The position numbers and the translations under genes were made by a program. Below the pieces are notes generated by a model. It was not told the origin of the DNA and searched no databases. It saw only the letters and a program-made list of their open reading frames with translations. DNA of 64,000 nt from Endobugula sp965214375 (lineage in GTDB: Bacteria > Pseudomonadota > Gammaproteobacteria > Pseudomonadales > Cellvibrionaceae), in NCBI GenBank assembly GCA_965214375.1, contig OZ243947.1, positions 1,550,001 to 1,614,000 on the forward strand. Reading direction: 5' to 3'. Each line of letters begins with the position of its first letter. Positions within the stretch are counted from its first letter, which is position 1. Shown piece after piece: positions 18,583 to 27,925 of this stretch.

Positions 18583-19746
18583 CTATACCTTCACAGAGGC
18601 AGGCTCAAGGCCAGAACGGGCGAGCATTTCTCGTATTTTTAAATCGTTACCGTCATAATGCAACGCACACGAATTGGGGTAGGTAATATTAAAGGTTTTA
18701 GTTCTTGCTCGTTGATTACCGACAGGCTCAAAAGTCACTTTTAAAGCCACCTGTGTGACATCATAAGGTGGTAAATGTAACTCATCCAATAAACGATAAA
18801 CCGCATCATTATCTTTGGTGTAATCCGCCTCTACCGTAACTCGCCGCTTACTGCCTTGCTTTAAATTCACGCGCAACCGTGTCACTACCACACTAGCGAT
18901 ACCAGAGGTCGGCTCTAGCTTAAATTCAAAACCATCATCCACCACAGGCGCTAGTTCATATACCCGCTTATCAATACCCCCTTGCGGCAAGGTATCAAGT
19001 TTTAAAATATGCTGGGCAAATATCTCTTGTAGTTTAGGAATGGCTTTTGTGTTTTTTGGGGCATAAATATCTAACATGCCCTCATCTTGGCTATACACAA
19101 AAATAATTTCAAAGGCGGGGTGGCGGGCTTTGTTTTCTAATGAGCTACCTACCCACTCAATCGCCGATTGGGCAAAGTCTTCAGGATAGGCAAAAAAGTA
19201 TTCTTTATGATTACGGCGATATGGCTCCACAATACAGTTTTTACCTCGCCCCTCTTTGCGGTAAAAGAAATCACTCAAGGCGTTTGCCAGATCATCAATA
19301 TCACTTTCTTCTACGTGTGGGGGTGTATGGGGTAAGTCATTGCGCTTTTTCCAATAACTCGCGCTGACATTATCCGCATGTAAAAACCGTGCTGCACCTT
19401 GCCAATAATTGCGCTTATTCAAAAACGCATAACACGCCTTGGCATGAAAACCCTCTATAGTCGCTATGGCCTCAATAAAATCATCATCCCCATGAAACCG
19501 CGCTTCATCCACTAAGGCGTTAATACCCCCTTCACAAGCCAAGGCATTTATCCCTTGAAAATCGGCTTCTATATCGGCTTTTAGAGTATCGTCTAATTGG
19601 TTGATAATACCTTGCAAAGCATCACTATCGTTTTCTTAAAGCGCATTAATATCAGTATCCACATCAATACCATTGGATTCAAAGTACAGTGCTAGATAGT
19701 GGTTAGGGGTTTGTCTAAAAAATTGTCGGTTTGAGTATTGCGCCAT
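18583..19746 (-). pseudogene. Unknown island protein, interrupted by TAA after codon 36
   Basis: The frame runs from ATG 19746 (MAQYSNRQFFRQTPNHYLA) to a TAA at 19636-19638, then continues in frame (ENDSDALQGIINQ) to 18583. Whole length would be about 387 aa. The N-terminal third is helical and acidic, the middle has FFYRKEGRGKNCIVEPYRR, and the last third is beta-rich. No family recognised and no catalytic motif obvious. A restart at TTG 19617 is possible. It lies divergent from mod, so a role in the island's defence function or its control is possible but unproven. Confidence 0.6.
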
Positions 19747-19999
19747 TTTGTGAATCCCTTGCTATATGTAGGGTAATTATTGCTCCAAACCACAGGCCGT
19801 TATTGCACCTACTAGAACGCTATGACATCGTTATGGGGATGAATCTGTATATTTAAACAGTGAAAAGCAAAAAATTAGGGTTTATTGCTATAAAAATCAT
19901 TCTGCACGGTCATTCGCCATTACACAGGGCGACAAAATCGTGCTTTTAGGGCAAAATCATCCCTCAAAATAGAGACTCACATTAATAACTGGGGATACC

Positions 20000-21511
20000 A
20001 TGCCACTGCTTCATTGGCTTAATAAGGAAACGGCTACCAAAGCCGCCGCAAAAAGCGCCTATCGACTGCTAGAAGAGATACCCGAACTCTCCTATGGTGA
20101 TAAAAACAGCGAAAACCTGCTAATACAAGGCGACAATCTCGAAGCCTTAAAAGCTTTGATTCCGTTTTATGCAGGCAAGGTGAAGTGTATTTTTATTGAC
20201 CCACCCTACAATACCAAAAGTGCCTTTGAGCATTACGATGATAATTTAGAGCATAGTCAGTGGTTGTCATTGATGTATCCTCGCTTGGAGCTATTGAGGG
20301 AATTATTAAGCGAAGACGGGAGTATATGGGTAACTATTGATGATAATGAAGCGCATTACCTAAAAGTCATAATGGATGAGATTTTTGGACGTAAAAGTTT
20401 TGTCGCAAATATCGTGTGGCAAAAAAAATATACAACTTCAAACGACGCAAAAGGCATTCCTGATTCCCATGATCATATAATTGTATTTAGAAAAAGTGAA
20501 TTGTTTGAGAGGGGGCTTCTGCCACGAACTGACAAACAAAATTCCATGTATAAGTATGACGATCATGATGGAAAAGGACTCTACCGTACTGATAACATAC
20601 TGGTTAAAAGCTTTTCTTCAACGGGAGTTTTTCCTATTAAAAACCCAAATACTAGAAAAGAATACATGCCACCCGAAGGTAAGTGTTGGCGCACCAATCA
20701 AGAAAATATGAAAAAATGGCTTAAGGAAAACAAAATATATTTTGGTAAAGATGGAAAAGGTGCTCCTCAACTAAAACGTTATTTATCGGAAGTCAAACAA
20801 GGCATTGTTCCCAATACTTGGTGGCCTTTCGATGATGCAGGGCATAATGATCAGTCTAAGAAAGAACTGCAAAAGCTCTTTGATAGAGATATTTTTGATA
20901 CTCCTAAGCCAGAAAAACTTCTTAAAAAAATTCTGAGTTTATCTACTAATAAAAATGATCTTGTTCTTGACTCCTTTCTAGGTTCAGGCACTACCGCCGC
21001 AGTTGCTCATAAAATGAATCGCCGCTATATCGGTATCGAATTGGGCGAACACGCCAAAACCAACTGCCAACCCCGTTTACAAAAAGTCGTCGATTGTGAA
21101 TCAGGCGGTATTTCGAAAAGTGTGAATTGGCAAGGCGGTGGCGGTTTTCGCTTTTGTAAGTTAGGTGCTACCGTATTTGATGAATTTGGTTTATTGAACC
21201 CCGATATTAAATTTTCGACATTGGCTGCTCATATTTGGTATATCGAAACCCATTTACCGCTGGGCAAAAAGAAACGCTCCCCATTAATCGGTATTCATAA
21301 CGATACCGCTTACTATCTGCTATACAACGGCATATTAAGCGATAAACGCCCCCATGGCGGTAATGTATTAACGGGTAAAATTCTAGAGTGTTTACCAGAA
21401 TTTGAGGGTAAAAAAGTCATTTACGGCGAGACAAGCCGTTTAGGTAATACCCGCTTACAACAAGAAAATATTACCTTTAAGCAAATACCCTATGACGTTA
21501 AAGCCCTGTAA
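20000..21511 (+). CDS. mod: Type III restriction-modification DNA methyltransferase (Mod)
   Basis: Adenine/cytosine-N methyltransferase of the beta class: catalytic motif FIDPPYNTKSA (res 74-84) comes before the AdoMet motif LDSFLGSGTTAAVAH (res about 325-340). The region between is the target-recognition part (KKYTTSNDAKGIPDSHDH onward). 503 aa. The partner res begins 30 bases downstream. In type III systems Mod recognises the site and is needed for cleavage by Res. Confidence 0.93.
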   Translation: MPLLHWLNKETATKAAAKSAYRLLEEIPELSYGDKNSENLLIQGDNLEALKALIPFYAGKVKCIFIDPPYNTKSAFEHYDDNLEHSQWLSLMYPRLELLRELLSEDGSIWVTIDDNEAHYLKVIMDEIFGRKSFVANIVWQKKYTTSNDAKGIPDSHDHIIVFRKSELFERGLLPRTDKQNSMYKYDDHDGKGLYRTDNILVKSFSSTGVFPIKNPNTRKEYMPPEGKCWRTNQENMKKWLKENKIYFGKDGKGAPQLKRYLSEVKQGIVPNTWWPFDDAGHNDQSKKELQKLFDRDIFDTPKPEKLLKKILSLSTNKNDLVLDSFLGSGTTAAVAHKMNRRYIGIELGEHAKTNCQPRLQKVVDCESGGISKSVNWQGGGGFRFCKLGATVFDEFGLLNPDIKFSTLAAHIWYIETHLPLGKKKRSPLIGIHNDTAYYLLYNGILSDKRPHGGNVLTGKILECLPEFEGKKVIYGETSRLGNTRLQQENITFKQIPYDVKAL

Positions 21512-21541
21512 TACTGATAAAAATATAAAGGTAAGGACTAT

Positions 21542-24247
21542 ATGTTCGAATTAAAAGGCTACCAAAAACGCGCAATGAAAGCGTTGCGCTACTTTTTTAA
21601 CCAAGCCAAACAAACAGGCGATGTGGTTCAGGCTTACAATAAGGCACTGGAAAAACAGCAATTACCTGTTACCCCCTATCGTGATTTTCAGTTTGGCAAT
21701 GTGCCTTATGTGTGTATTCGCATCCCTACGGGTGGGGGTAAAACGGTATTAGCCTCGCACTCAATTGCGACTGCCGCCAGTGAGTATTTAGAGGTGGATT
21801 TTCCTGTGGTGCTATGGTTAGTGCCTAGCACCACGATTCGCAAACAAACCGTTGAGGCACTCAAACAAAACGGCCACCCTTACCGTGAAAAGTTAGAGCA
21901 TGCCTTTAATCATCAAGTGTTAATTGTTGATATTGATGAAGTCTTTACTATCCGCCCGCAAGATATCGGCAACAAAACCATTGTGGTGGTATCCACGCGC
22001 CAAAACTTAACCGTTAATGATACCAGTGGCCGTAAGGTGTATGCCTACCATGAAAACTTTGAACCACATTTTGCTAAAGTCACCCACGACCACCCCCGTT
22101 TTAATGATTTAGACGTGGTGAAAGAAGGGGATTTAAAAGATAATGGCTTAACGCCCCGTGAATTGGGCAAAGTTAAGTATTCCTTTGTGAACCTTTTGGC
22201 ATTACATAACCCCTTAATAATTATTGATGAAGCCCATAATGCCCGCACCAAACTGACCTTTGATACTTTGCGTAACTTGCACCCCGCTGCCATTGTAGAA
22301 TTTACAGCCACGCCCAATGAGAGCCTAGATAATGGCAGTAATATTTTGTTTCATGTGTCGGCGGCAGAGTTAAAAGCAGAAGAAATGATAAAACTGCCAA
22401 TCATGCTGGCAGAGCAAACACAAGGCTGGAAAGAAGCCGTGAGTGATGCCGTGGCTAACCGCAACCGATTAGACATAGAAGCCCAAAAAGATACCGATTA
22501 TATACGTCCCATCGCCTTACTACAGGCAGAGGCTAAAAACGGCAAAGTCACTGTTGATGTTTTAAAAACCTACCTGTTAGATGAGTTAAAAATTGAGCCT
22601 GAAAAAATTGCCGTGGTCACAGGCAATCAACGCGAGCTAGACGATATAAACTTATTTTCTCAAAGCTGCCCCATTGAATACATTATTACTATTGAAGCAC
22701 TAAAAGAAGGCTGGGATTGCCCCTTTGCTTATGTATTTTGTTCGGTTAAACAAGTGAGTTCCAGCACCGCCGCTGAACAGCTACTAGGGCGCGTGTTGCG
22801 TATGCCCTATGCTCGCCGCCGCGTTATCGAAGACCTTAACCGCGCTTATGCCCACTTAGCCACAGAAACCTTTGCTAAGGCTGCCAATGAATTAAAAGAC
22901 AAGCTCATTGCGATGGGTTTTGAAGAGCTGGATATTGCCGAATATGTTAGGCAGTACGAGGCAGATGATCATCAAGATGATTTTTGTGATGGTGATGGCA
23001 ATGTTCAAGCGACAAGAGCCAGACCGCTAGAAATAGTGGTTGAGGTGGCGACCATGCCAGAGCTAGATAAACTCAATGATGAAGAACAATCACAACTCAC
23101 CACAGCTACAACGGATGAAGGCACGGTTATTGTAAAAATAAGCGGTGAGGTATCACCTAATCTACAAAAGGTTATTGTAAAAAGCGCAGGCAAACCCGCC
23201 AGTAAAAAAGCAATCGAGCAAGATTTACGGCTTCATAATGCCCGAATTGAATTACTACGCTCACCTGCCGAACGTGGCGAAGTGTTTGGTTCATTGCCCC
23301 AGCTATGTGCCGTTGTACAAGGAACACTAGAACTCATAGAACCCGAAATAGTATTAGATGCTAACGAATGGGACTTGCTTGATCACCTTGCCAAACTCCC
23401 TAAATTTAAAATTCGTAAAAGTAGCCATTCATGGGCAATTGATATTGAAGGCTCAGAAGTTAAATATCAAAAAGCCACTACCGATGAAAAATACGATTTA
23501 AATGACTCATGGCTTGATGTGACCGAAAACGATCTAGTGCGCTGGCTAGATAGAGAATTACGCCAAAAAGACATACCACAAGGCACCATGATTAAGTTTA
23601 TACGCTTAATTATTAGTGACCTTGTGAGCCGCCCAGCGAGAACCTTAACGGAACTGGTGCGCAACAAGTTCCTTCTATCCAGAGCAATACGCGACTTAAT
23701 AATCAAATACCGTAAACAAGCCCAATCAGACGGCTATCAACAAGTATTATTTTCTTCCCAAGCAAAATTAGAAATCAGCAATGATTTTTTCTATGATTTT
23801 AGCCCAGACCATTACCCCGCAAGGTCGCCTTTCTATAGCGGTAGTTACAAATTTGAAAAGCACTACTATGGCAATAATCGCATTGAAGATATGAAAGCCA
23901 CAGGTGAAGAGTTTGAATGTGCTAGGGCAATCGATACGCTAGACGAGGTGAAATACTGGATACGCAACCTAACACGACGCGATAAAGGCTCCTTCTGGCT
24001 ACCACTAAAGCACAACAAGTTTTACCCTGATTTTATTGTAGAGCTTAAAGACGGGCGTATGTTGGTCGTTGAATATAAGGGTGATGCTTACGCCAGCAAT
24101 GACGATTCAAGAGAAAAGAACCTCGTTGGTGAGCTATGGGCGAATTATGGCGGTGATAGAGCGCTGTTTTTAATGGCGGTAGATAAAAAGACCGACCCCG
24201 ATGGGCGTGATACCAGAACACAGATATTGGATGTTATAAAAGGTTAA
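21542..24247 (+). CDS. res: Type III restriction enzyme subunit Res
   Basis: 901-aa helicase-nuclease. Seen: Walker A RIPTGGGKTVLAS, DExx box IIDEAHNA, motif III VEFTATPNE, motif VI-like EQLLGRVLRMPYARRR, and a C-terminal PD-(D/E)xK nuclease (KFYPDFIVELKDGRMLVVEYKGD). It is intact and directly follows mod, so the restriction system looks functional. Confidence 0.94.
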   Translation: MFELKGYQKRAMKALRYFFNQAKQTGDVVQAYNKALEKQQLPVTPYRDFQFGNVPYVCIRIPTGGGKTVLASHSIATAASEYLEVDFPVVLWLVPSTTIRKQTVEALKQNGHPYREKLEHAFNHQVLIVDIDEVFTIRPQDIGNKTIVVVSTRQNLTVNDTSGRKVYAYHENFEPHFAKVTHDHPRFNDLDVVKEGDLKDNGLTPRELGKVKYSFVNLLALHNPLIIIDEAHNARTKLTFDTLRNLHPAAIVEFTATPNESLDNGSNILFHVSAAELKAEEMIKLPIMLAEQTQGWKEAVSDAVANRNRLDIEAQKDTDYIRPIALLQAEAKNGKVTVDVLKTYLLDELKIEPEKIAVVTGNQRELDDINLFSQSCPIEYIITIEALKEGWDCPFAYVFCSVKQVSSSTAAEQLLGRVLRMPYARRRVIEDLNRAYAHLATETFAKAANELKDKLIAMGFEELDIAEYVRQYEADDHQDDFCDGDGNVQATRARPLEIVVEVATMPELDKLNDEEQSQLTTATTDEGTVIVKISGEVSPNLQKVIVKSAGKPASKKAIEQDLRLHNARIELLRSPAERGEVFGSLPQLCAVVQGTLELIEPEIVLDANEWDLLDHLAKLPKFKIRKSSHSWAIDIEGSEVKYQKATTDEKYDLNDSWLDVTENDLVRWLDRELRQKDIPQGTMIKFIRLIISDLVSRPARTLTELVRNKFLLSRAIRDLIIKYRKQAQSDGYQQVLFSSQAKLEISNDFFYDFSPDHYPARSPFYSGSYKFEKHYYGNNRIEDMKATGEEFECARAIDTLDEVKYWIRNLTRRDKGSFWLPLKHNKFYPDFIVELKDGRMLVVEYKGDAYASNDDSREKNLVGELWANYGGDRALFLMAVDKKTDPDGRDTRTQILDVIKG

Positions 24248-24255
24248 AGGTAATT

Positions 24256-24288
24256 CTTCAGGCCTCCAATCATTGAAGGCCTGATTTT
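24256..24288. terminator. Bidirectional terminator between res and small ORF
   Basis: Stem TCAGGCCT (24258-24265) / AGGCCTGA (24277-24284), then TTTT on the plus strand. It lies between two convergent genes and can serve both. Confidence 0.75.
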
Positions 24289-24291
24289 CCA

Positions 24292-24489
24292 TTACAGCCG
24301 TTCAAGCTCAATGGCTTGATTCACGGATCGTAATACCCAAAATAAGCCGCTATGAGTATCGGATTGCTGGGTGCTGTCAGGCTGTGAACTGCTTAGGTGG
24401 TAATCTTGCAGAAAAGGAATTACCTGCTCGATATTGGTTAGGGTATCGGCAGGGTTATCTTGTATTAAGGGATTACGGTAGGTATTCAT
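24292..24489 (-). CDS. Small island protein (65 aa), unknown
   Basis: Start at ATG 24489 (MNTYRNPLIQDNPADTLT) with GAGGAA just ahead; an upstream frame to 24531 exists but has no ribosome site. Ends GLFWVLRSVNQAIELERL. No motif recognised. It is preceded by a long structured leader with a terminator (24548-24709), so it may be a regulated early gene of the element. Confidence 0.6.
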   Translation of the reverse strand: MNTYRNPLIQDNPADTLTNIEQVIPFLQDYHLSSSQPDSTQQSDTHSGLFWVLRSVNQAIELERL

Positions 24490-24547
24490 AGTGTTCCTCG
24501 TGGCAAGTTTCAATTGCTTACTAAATAACACAATTAGTTATTTAGGG

Positions 24548-24709
24548 TGGTCGGGAGGTTGAAACCAGCCACAAGAACTGTCTCAGCCATTCCCTGCAAG
24601 CAGGTATTCTATTCACTGAGCCTCCCGACCATAAGGCCAGAATGTCAGGCACAAAAAAACCGCTACATCTGGATTGTGCGGTTTTGCCCGCTTGTGGGAG
24701 GTTTCAAAC
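24548..24709 (-). promoter_or_regulatory. Structured leader RNA with internal terminator (P4-immunity-like)
   Basis: Read on the minus strand: a segment at 24709-24691 (GTTTGAAACCTCCCACAAG), a terminator hairpin AAAACCGC/GCGGTTTT followed by T's (24685-24656), then an 11-bp inverted repeat TGGTCGGGAGG/CCTCCCGACCA (24548-24558 with 24621-24631), and a second segment (24575-24557) that can pair with the first at 16 of 19 positions. No ORF. The arrangement recalls the seqA/CI RNA/seqC leader of satellite phage P4, where self-complementary segments cause early termination. This is an analogy from structure, not homology shown. Confidence 0.5.
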
Positions 24710-24802
24710 TCCATATCCATAGGGTTACATTACAAGGGTTTATTGTCAAACAATATGGTAGTTAAAATCCGTCAATCGGATTTGAATAGAGGTGATTTTT
24801 AG

Positions 24803-24828
24803 TTTTAGTAGTACTGATAGTAGTACCG
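24803..24828. repeat. TAGTAGTACC array (arm-type sites, right island end)
   Basis: TTTTAGTAGTAC (24803-24814) followed by AGTAGTACCG (24819-24828), the same motif as in the array at 14496-14553. It lies about 50 bases inside the right attachment site. Confidence 0.65.
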
Positions 24829-24879
24829 CCATTAAAAATACAACATCTTATCTATAAAAATCATGAATTTATATATCAA

Positions 24880-24896
24880 GTTCAACTCCCCCCGCC
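24880..24896 (+). other. Right attachment site (attR), degenerate ssrA 3' copy
   Basis: GTTCAACTCCCCCCGCC matches the ssrA 3' end (14363-14379) at 16 of 17 bases. It marks the island's right end. The following bases to 25005 are AT-rich, hold several TATGAAT/CATGAAT repeats, and are otherwise featureless upstream of mesX. Confidence 0.8.
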
Positions 24897-25005
24897 CCAT
24901 GAATATCGCTCATATAACTATGAATTAATATCATTTTATTCATGAATGAGTCCGTATATACAATATGCTCATTGCTTATCTCATATTTTAGGACACCAGA
25001 TCAAG

Positions 25006-25968
25006 ATGAATAAAGAGTTTACATTTACGATTAATCGTCTTTGTTTCGACGAGCATTATCAGCCCTCGGACAATACACGCATCACAACCAATTTTGCCAA
25101 TTTGGCCAGAGGAGAGCATCGGCAAGACAACTTGCGTAATGCACTAAAGATGATTTATAACCGCTTTAATACCCTGGCAGATTGGGATAACCCTAAAGGA
25201 GATCGTTATGCTGTTGAGCTCGATATCATTTCCGTTGCGATGCATATTGATACTGAGCGCAAGGATAATGCTATACCTTTAATTGAAATGTTGAACACAA
25301 AGATTATTGATCAACAAACCCACGAGCATATTGATGGTATTGTTGGGAATAACTTTTCGTCCTATGTGAGAGACTATGATTTTAGTGTGTTAATGAAAGG
25401 AGCTAGCACTCCAAGTAATTTTGGCGATCTGCACGGCAAGCTGTTTAAAAGCTTGGTTAATTCTACAGCGTACAAACACCATTTTAAAAAGCCACCGGTA
25501 ATCTGTATCAGTGTGTCGAGTAGTAAAACCTACCACCGAACTGAAAATCAGCATCCGGTATTGGGTGTTGAATACGTACAAGACGAATACTCGTTAACCG
25601 ATGAGTACTTTAATAAGATGGGGTTGAGTGTGCGCTATTTTATGCCGCCAAATAGTGTTGCGCCGTTGGCATTTTATTTTAGTGGTGATTTATTAGCGGA
25701 CTATACTAACCTCGAATTAATCAGCACCATTAGCACGATGGAAACCTTTCAAAAAATATATCGGCCTGAAATTTATAATGCGAATTCTGCTGCTGGAAAA
25801 TGCTATCAGCCTAGTCTCAAGCATAAAGATCATTCACTCACGCAAATTGTTTATGATCGAGAAGAACGCAGCAAGCTAGCTGTTGAGCAAGGGAAATATG
25901 CGGAGGAGCACTTTATCAAACCCTACCAAAGTATTCTTGAGCAGTGGTCTGATAACTACGTGCTTTAA
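25006..25968 (+). CDS. mesX: DUF1852 protein MesX, methionine synthesis accessory
   Basis: 320-aa member of DUF1852; start at ATG 25006 (MNKEFTFTINRLCFDEHYQPSDN), the typical family N-terminus. DUF1852 proteins are paired with short MetE-like proteins; this partner (MesX) is reported to be needed with MesD for folate-independent methionine synthesis in aerobic bacteria. mesD follows at 34 bases, supporting the role. It is the first chromosomal gene after the island. Confidence 0.88.
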   Translation: MNKEFTFTINRLCFDEHYQPSDNTRITTNFANLARGEHRQDNLRNALKMIYNRFNTLADWDNPKGDRYAVELDIISVAMHIDTERKDNAIPLIEMLNTKIIDQQTHEHIDGIVGNNFSSYVRDYDFSVLMKGASTPSNFGDLHGKLFKSLVNSTAYKHHFKKPPVICISVSSSKTYHRTENQHPVLGVEYVQDEYSLTDEYFNKMGLSVRYFMPPNSVAPLAFYFSGDLLADYTNLELISTISTMETFQKIYRPEIYNANSAAGKCYQPSLKHKDHSLTQIVYDREERSKLAVEQGKYAEEHFIKPYQSILEQWSDNYVL

Positions 25969-26002
25969 TCCATAACAACAAACAACATCATTAGCTATTA
26001 CT

Positions 26003-27037
26003 ATGAAAACATTATTACCTACATCAACGGCTGGCAGCTTACCTAAACCCTCGTGGCTGGCACAACCCGAAACACTTTGGTCTCCTTGGGAATTACAAGG
26101 CGATGAATTAATAGAGGGCAAACAGGATGCCTTGCGTGTGTCATTACAAGAACAACAAAAAGCAGGTATTGATATTGTCAGTGATGGCGAGCAAACACGC
26201 CAACATTTTGTGACCACATTTATTGAACATCTTGACGGTGTTGATTTCGAAAAACGTAAAACGGTTAGAATTCGTGATCGCTATGATGCGAGTGTACCGA
26301 CAGTCGCAGGCGCTGTTCATCGCCAAAAGCCTGTTTTTGTTGAGGATGCAACATTTTTACGTCAGCAAACCCAACAACCCATTAAATGGGCTTTGCCAGG
26401 CCCCATGACCATGATAGATACATTATATGATGATCATTATAAAAGCCGTGAAAAACTCGCTTGGGAGTTTGCCAAAATCCTTAATCAAGAAGCGAAGGAA
26501 TTAGAGGCCGCTGGCGTTGATATTATCCAATTTGACGAACCTGCATTTAATGTCTTTTTTGATGAAGTAAACGACTGGGGAGTTGCCACGTTGGAGAAAG
26601 CCGTTGAAGGATTGAAGTGCGAAACAGCCGTACATATTTGTTATGGTTACGGTATTAAAGCCAATACTGATTGGAAAAAAACTTTAGGGTCAGAATGGCG
26701 ACAATACGAAGAAGTCTTCCCCAAGTTGCAGACATCGACTATCGATCTTGTCTCACTGGAATGTCATAACTCTCGTGTTCCTATCGATTTACTCGAGCTT
26801 ATTCGGGGTAAAAAAGTGATGGTAGGCGCGATTGATGTCGCAACTGATACTATTGAAACGCCGGAAGAAGTGGCGGATACACTGCGCAAGGCACTCAACT
26901 GTGTCGATGCCGATAAGCTCTATCCTTGTACCAACTGTGGCATGGCGCCGTTATCTCGCCAAGTGGCAAGAGGCAAATTAAATGCCTTGCACGCAGGTGC
27001 GGCAATTGTGCGTAGAGAACTTTCTGCACAGCACTAA
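26003..27037 (+). CDS. mesD: Short core-type methionine synthase MesD (MetE-like)
   Basis: 344-aa catalytic-domain-only MetE homologue. Zinc ligand candidates: His in AVHICYGYG, Glu-Cys in SLECHNSRV and Cys in CTNCGMAPL; substrate site IDVATDTIETPEE. Full MetE is about 750 aa with a folate-binding N-terminal half; that half is missing, so methyl transfer probably does not use methyl-THF directly. Start at ATG 26003. Confidence 0.87.
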   Translation: MKTLLPTSTAGSLPKPSWLAQPETLWSPWELQGDELIEGKQDALRVSLQEQQKAGIDIVSDGEQTRQHFVTTFIEHLDGVDFEKRKTVRIRDRYDASVPTVAGAVHRQKPVFVEDATFLRQQTQQPIKWALPGPMTMIDTLYDDHYKSREKLAWEFAKILNQEAKELEAAGVDIIQFDEPAFNVFFDEVNDWGVATLEKAVEGLKCETAVHICYGYGIKANTDWKKTLGSEWRQYEEVFPKLQTSTIDLVSLECHNSRVPIDLLELIRGKKVMVGAIDVATDTIETPEEVADTLRKALNCVDADKLYPCTNCGMAPLSRQVARGKLNALHAGAAIVRRELSAQH

Positions 27038-27088
27038 TAAGCCTAGTGCACGATATTTCATAGTGATTCCAGTAAGACGTTACCGTAC

Positions 27089-27925
27089 ATGCATATTATT
27101 GAATTTATAACACAGAATATTCCTACCGTTTTAGCATTGGCCGCTTGTGGTGTGTTTGCGGGCATTTTAGCCGGCTTGCTGGGCGTCGGTGGTGGTATCG
27201 TCATCGTGCCAGTATTGTTTTTCTTATTCCAGAGTCTTGGCGTATCACCTGAGTCAGCAATGCTGGTGGCGACAGCAACTTCGCTGGCGACTATAGTGCC
27301 GACATCGATAAGTTCGATACGTTCTCACCATCTCAAAGGTAATGTCGATTTCAAATTGCTAAAACGCTGGGCGGCATATATTCTCATCGGTGTATTGGCT
27401 GGCAGCTGGTTAGTCACTCGTGTTGAAGGTACGTTGCTGACACTATTGTTTGGTGTAATCGCCATATTATCCGCACTTAACATGTTATTCAGAACAGAGA
27501 AAACCGCTCTATTCCAACAACTGCCTAATACAGTAGGGCAAACCGCGATGGGCATCTCTATCGGCTTTTTGAGTGCAATGGTCGGAATTGGTGGCGGCAC
27601 TCTCTCAGTGCCATTACTCACGCTGTATAATTACCCGGCCCACAAAGCTGTTGGCACAGCGGCGGCGATCGGATTCATCATTGCGTTGCCCGGTGCGCTA
27701 ACCCTGTTAATCGTGGGCCGCACTCCAATCGATGCACCTGCTGGCACGTTGGGTTTAGTGAATCTGATTGGCTTCGTTTGCATTGTGCCACTAACCGTAC
27801 TATTCGCACCCGTAGGCGCATTATTAGCAGCGCAGTTAGACGCAGCCAGACTGAAACACGTGTTTGCCATCGTATTGCTGTTGACAGGATTACGCATGTT
27901 GGCGCAAATTTTTCTAGGTGAATAG
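27089..27925 (+). CDS. TauE/SafE family anion exporter
   Basis: 278 aa, about eight helices in two repeats, each with the family motif: GLLGVGGGIVIVPVL (res 29-43) and SAMVGIGGGTLSVPLL (res 154-169). The family exports sulfite, sulfoacetate or related organosulfur anions. The gene abuts the next one tail to tail with no gap. The upstream methionine genes suggest a sulfur theme, but substrate is unknown. Confidence 0.9.
   Translation: MHIIEFITQNIPTVLALAACGVFAGILAGLLGVGGGIVIVPVLFFLFQSLGVSPESAMLVATATSLATIVPTSISSIRSHHLKGNVDFKLLKRWAAYILIGVLAGSWLVTRVEGTLLTLLFGVIAILSALNMLFRTEKTALFQQLPNTVGQTAMGISIGFLSAMVGIGGGTLSVPLLTLYNYPAHKAVGTAAAIGFIIALPGALTLLIVGRTPIDAPAGTLGLVNLIGFVCIVPLTVLFAPVGALLAAQLDAARLKHVFAIVLLLTGLRMLAQIFLGE

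Noticed and set aside
24547..24765. Plus-strand 72-aa ORF in the right part of the island
   Set aside because: It covers the inverted repeats and terminator; translation has no family features, so the structure better explains it as a regulatory RNA region.
24897..25005. MetJ or MetR operator before mesX
   Set aside because: Several TATGAAT/CATGAAT copies are present, but spacing and sequence do not fit the MetJ box or the TGAA-N5-TTCA MetR site.
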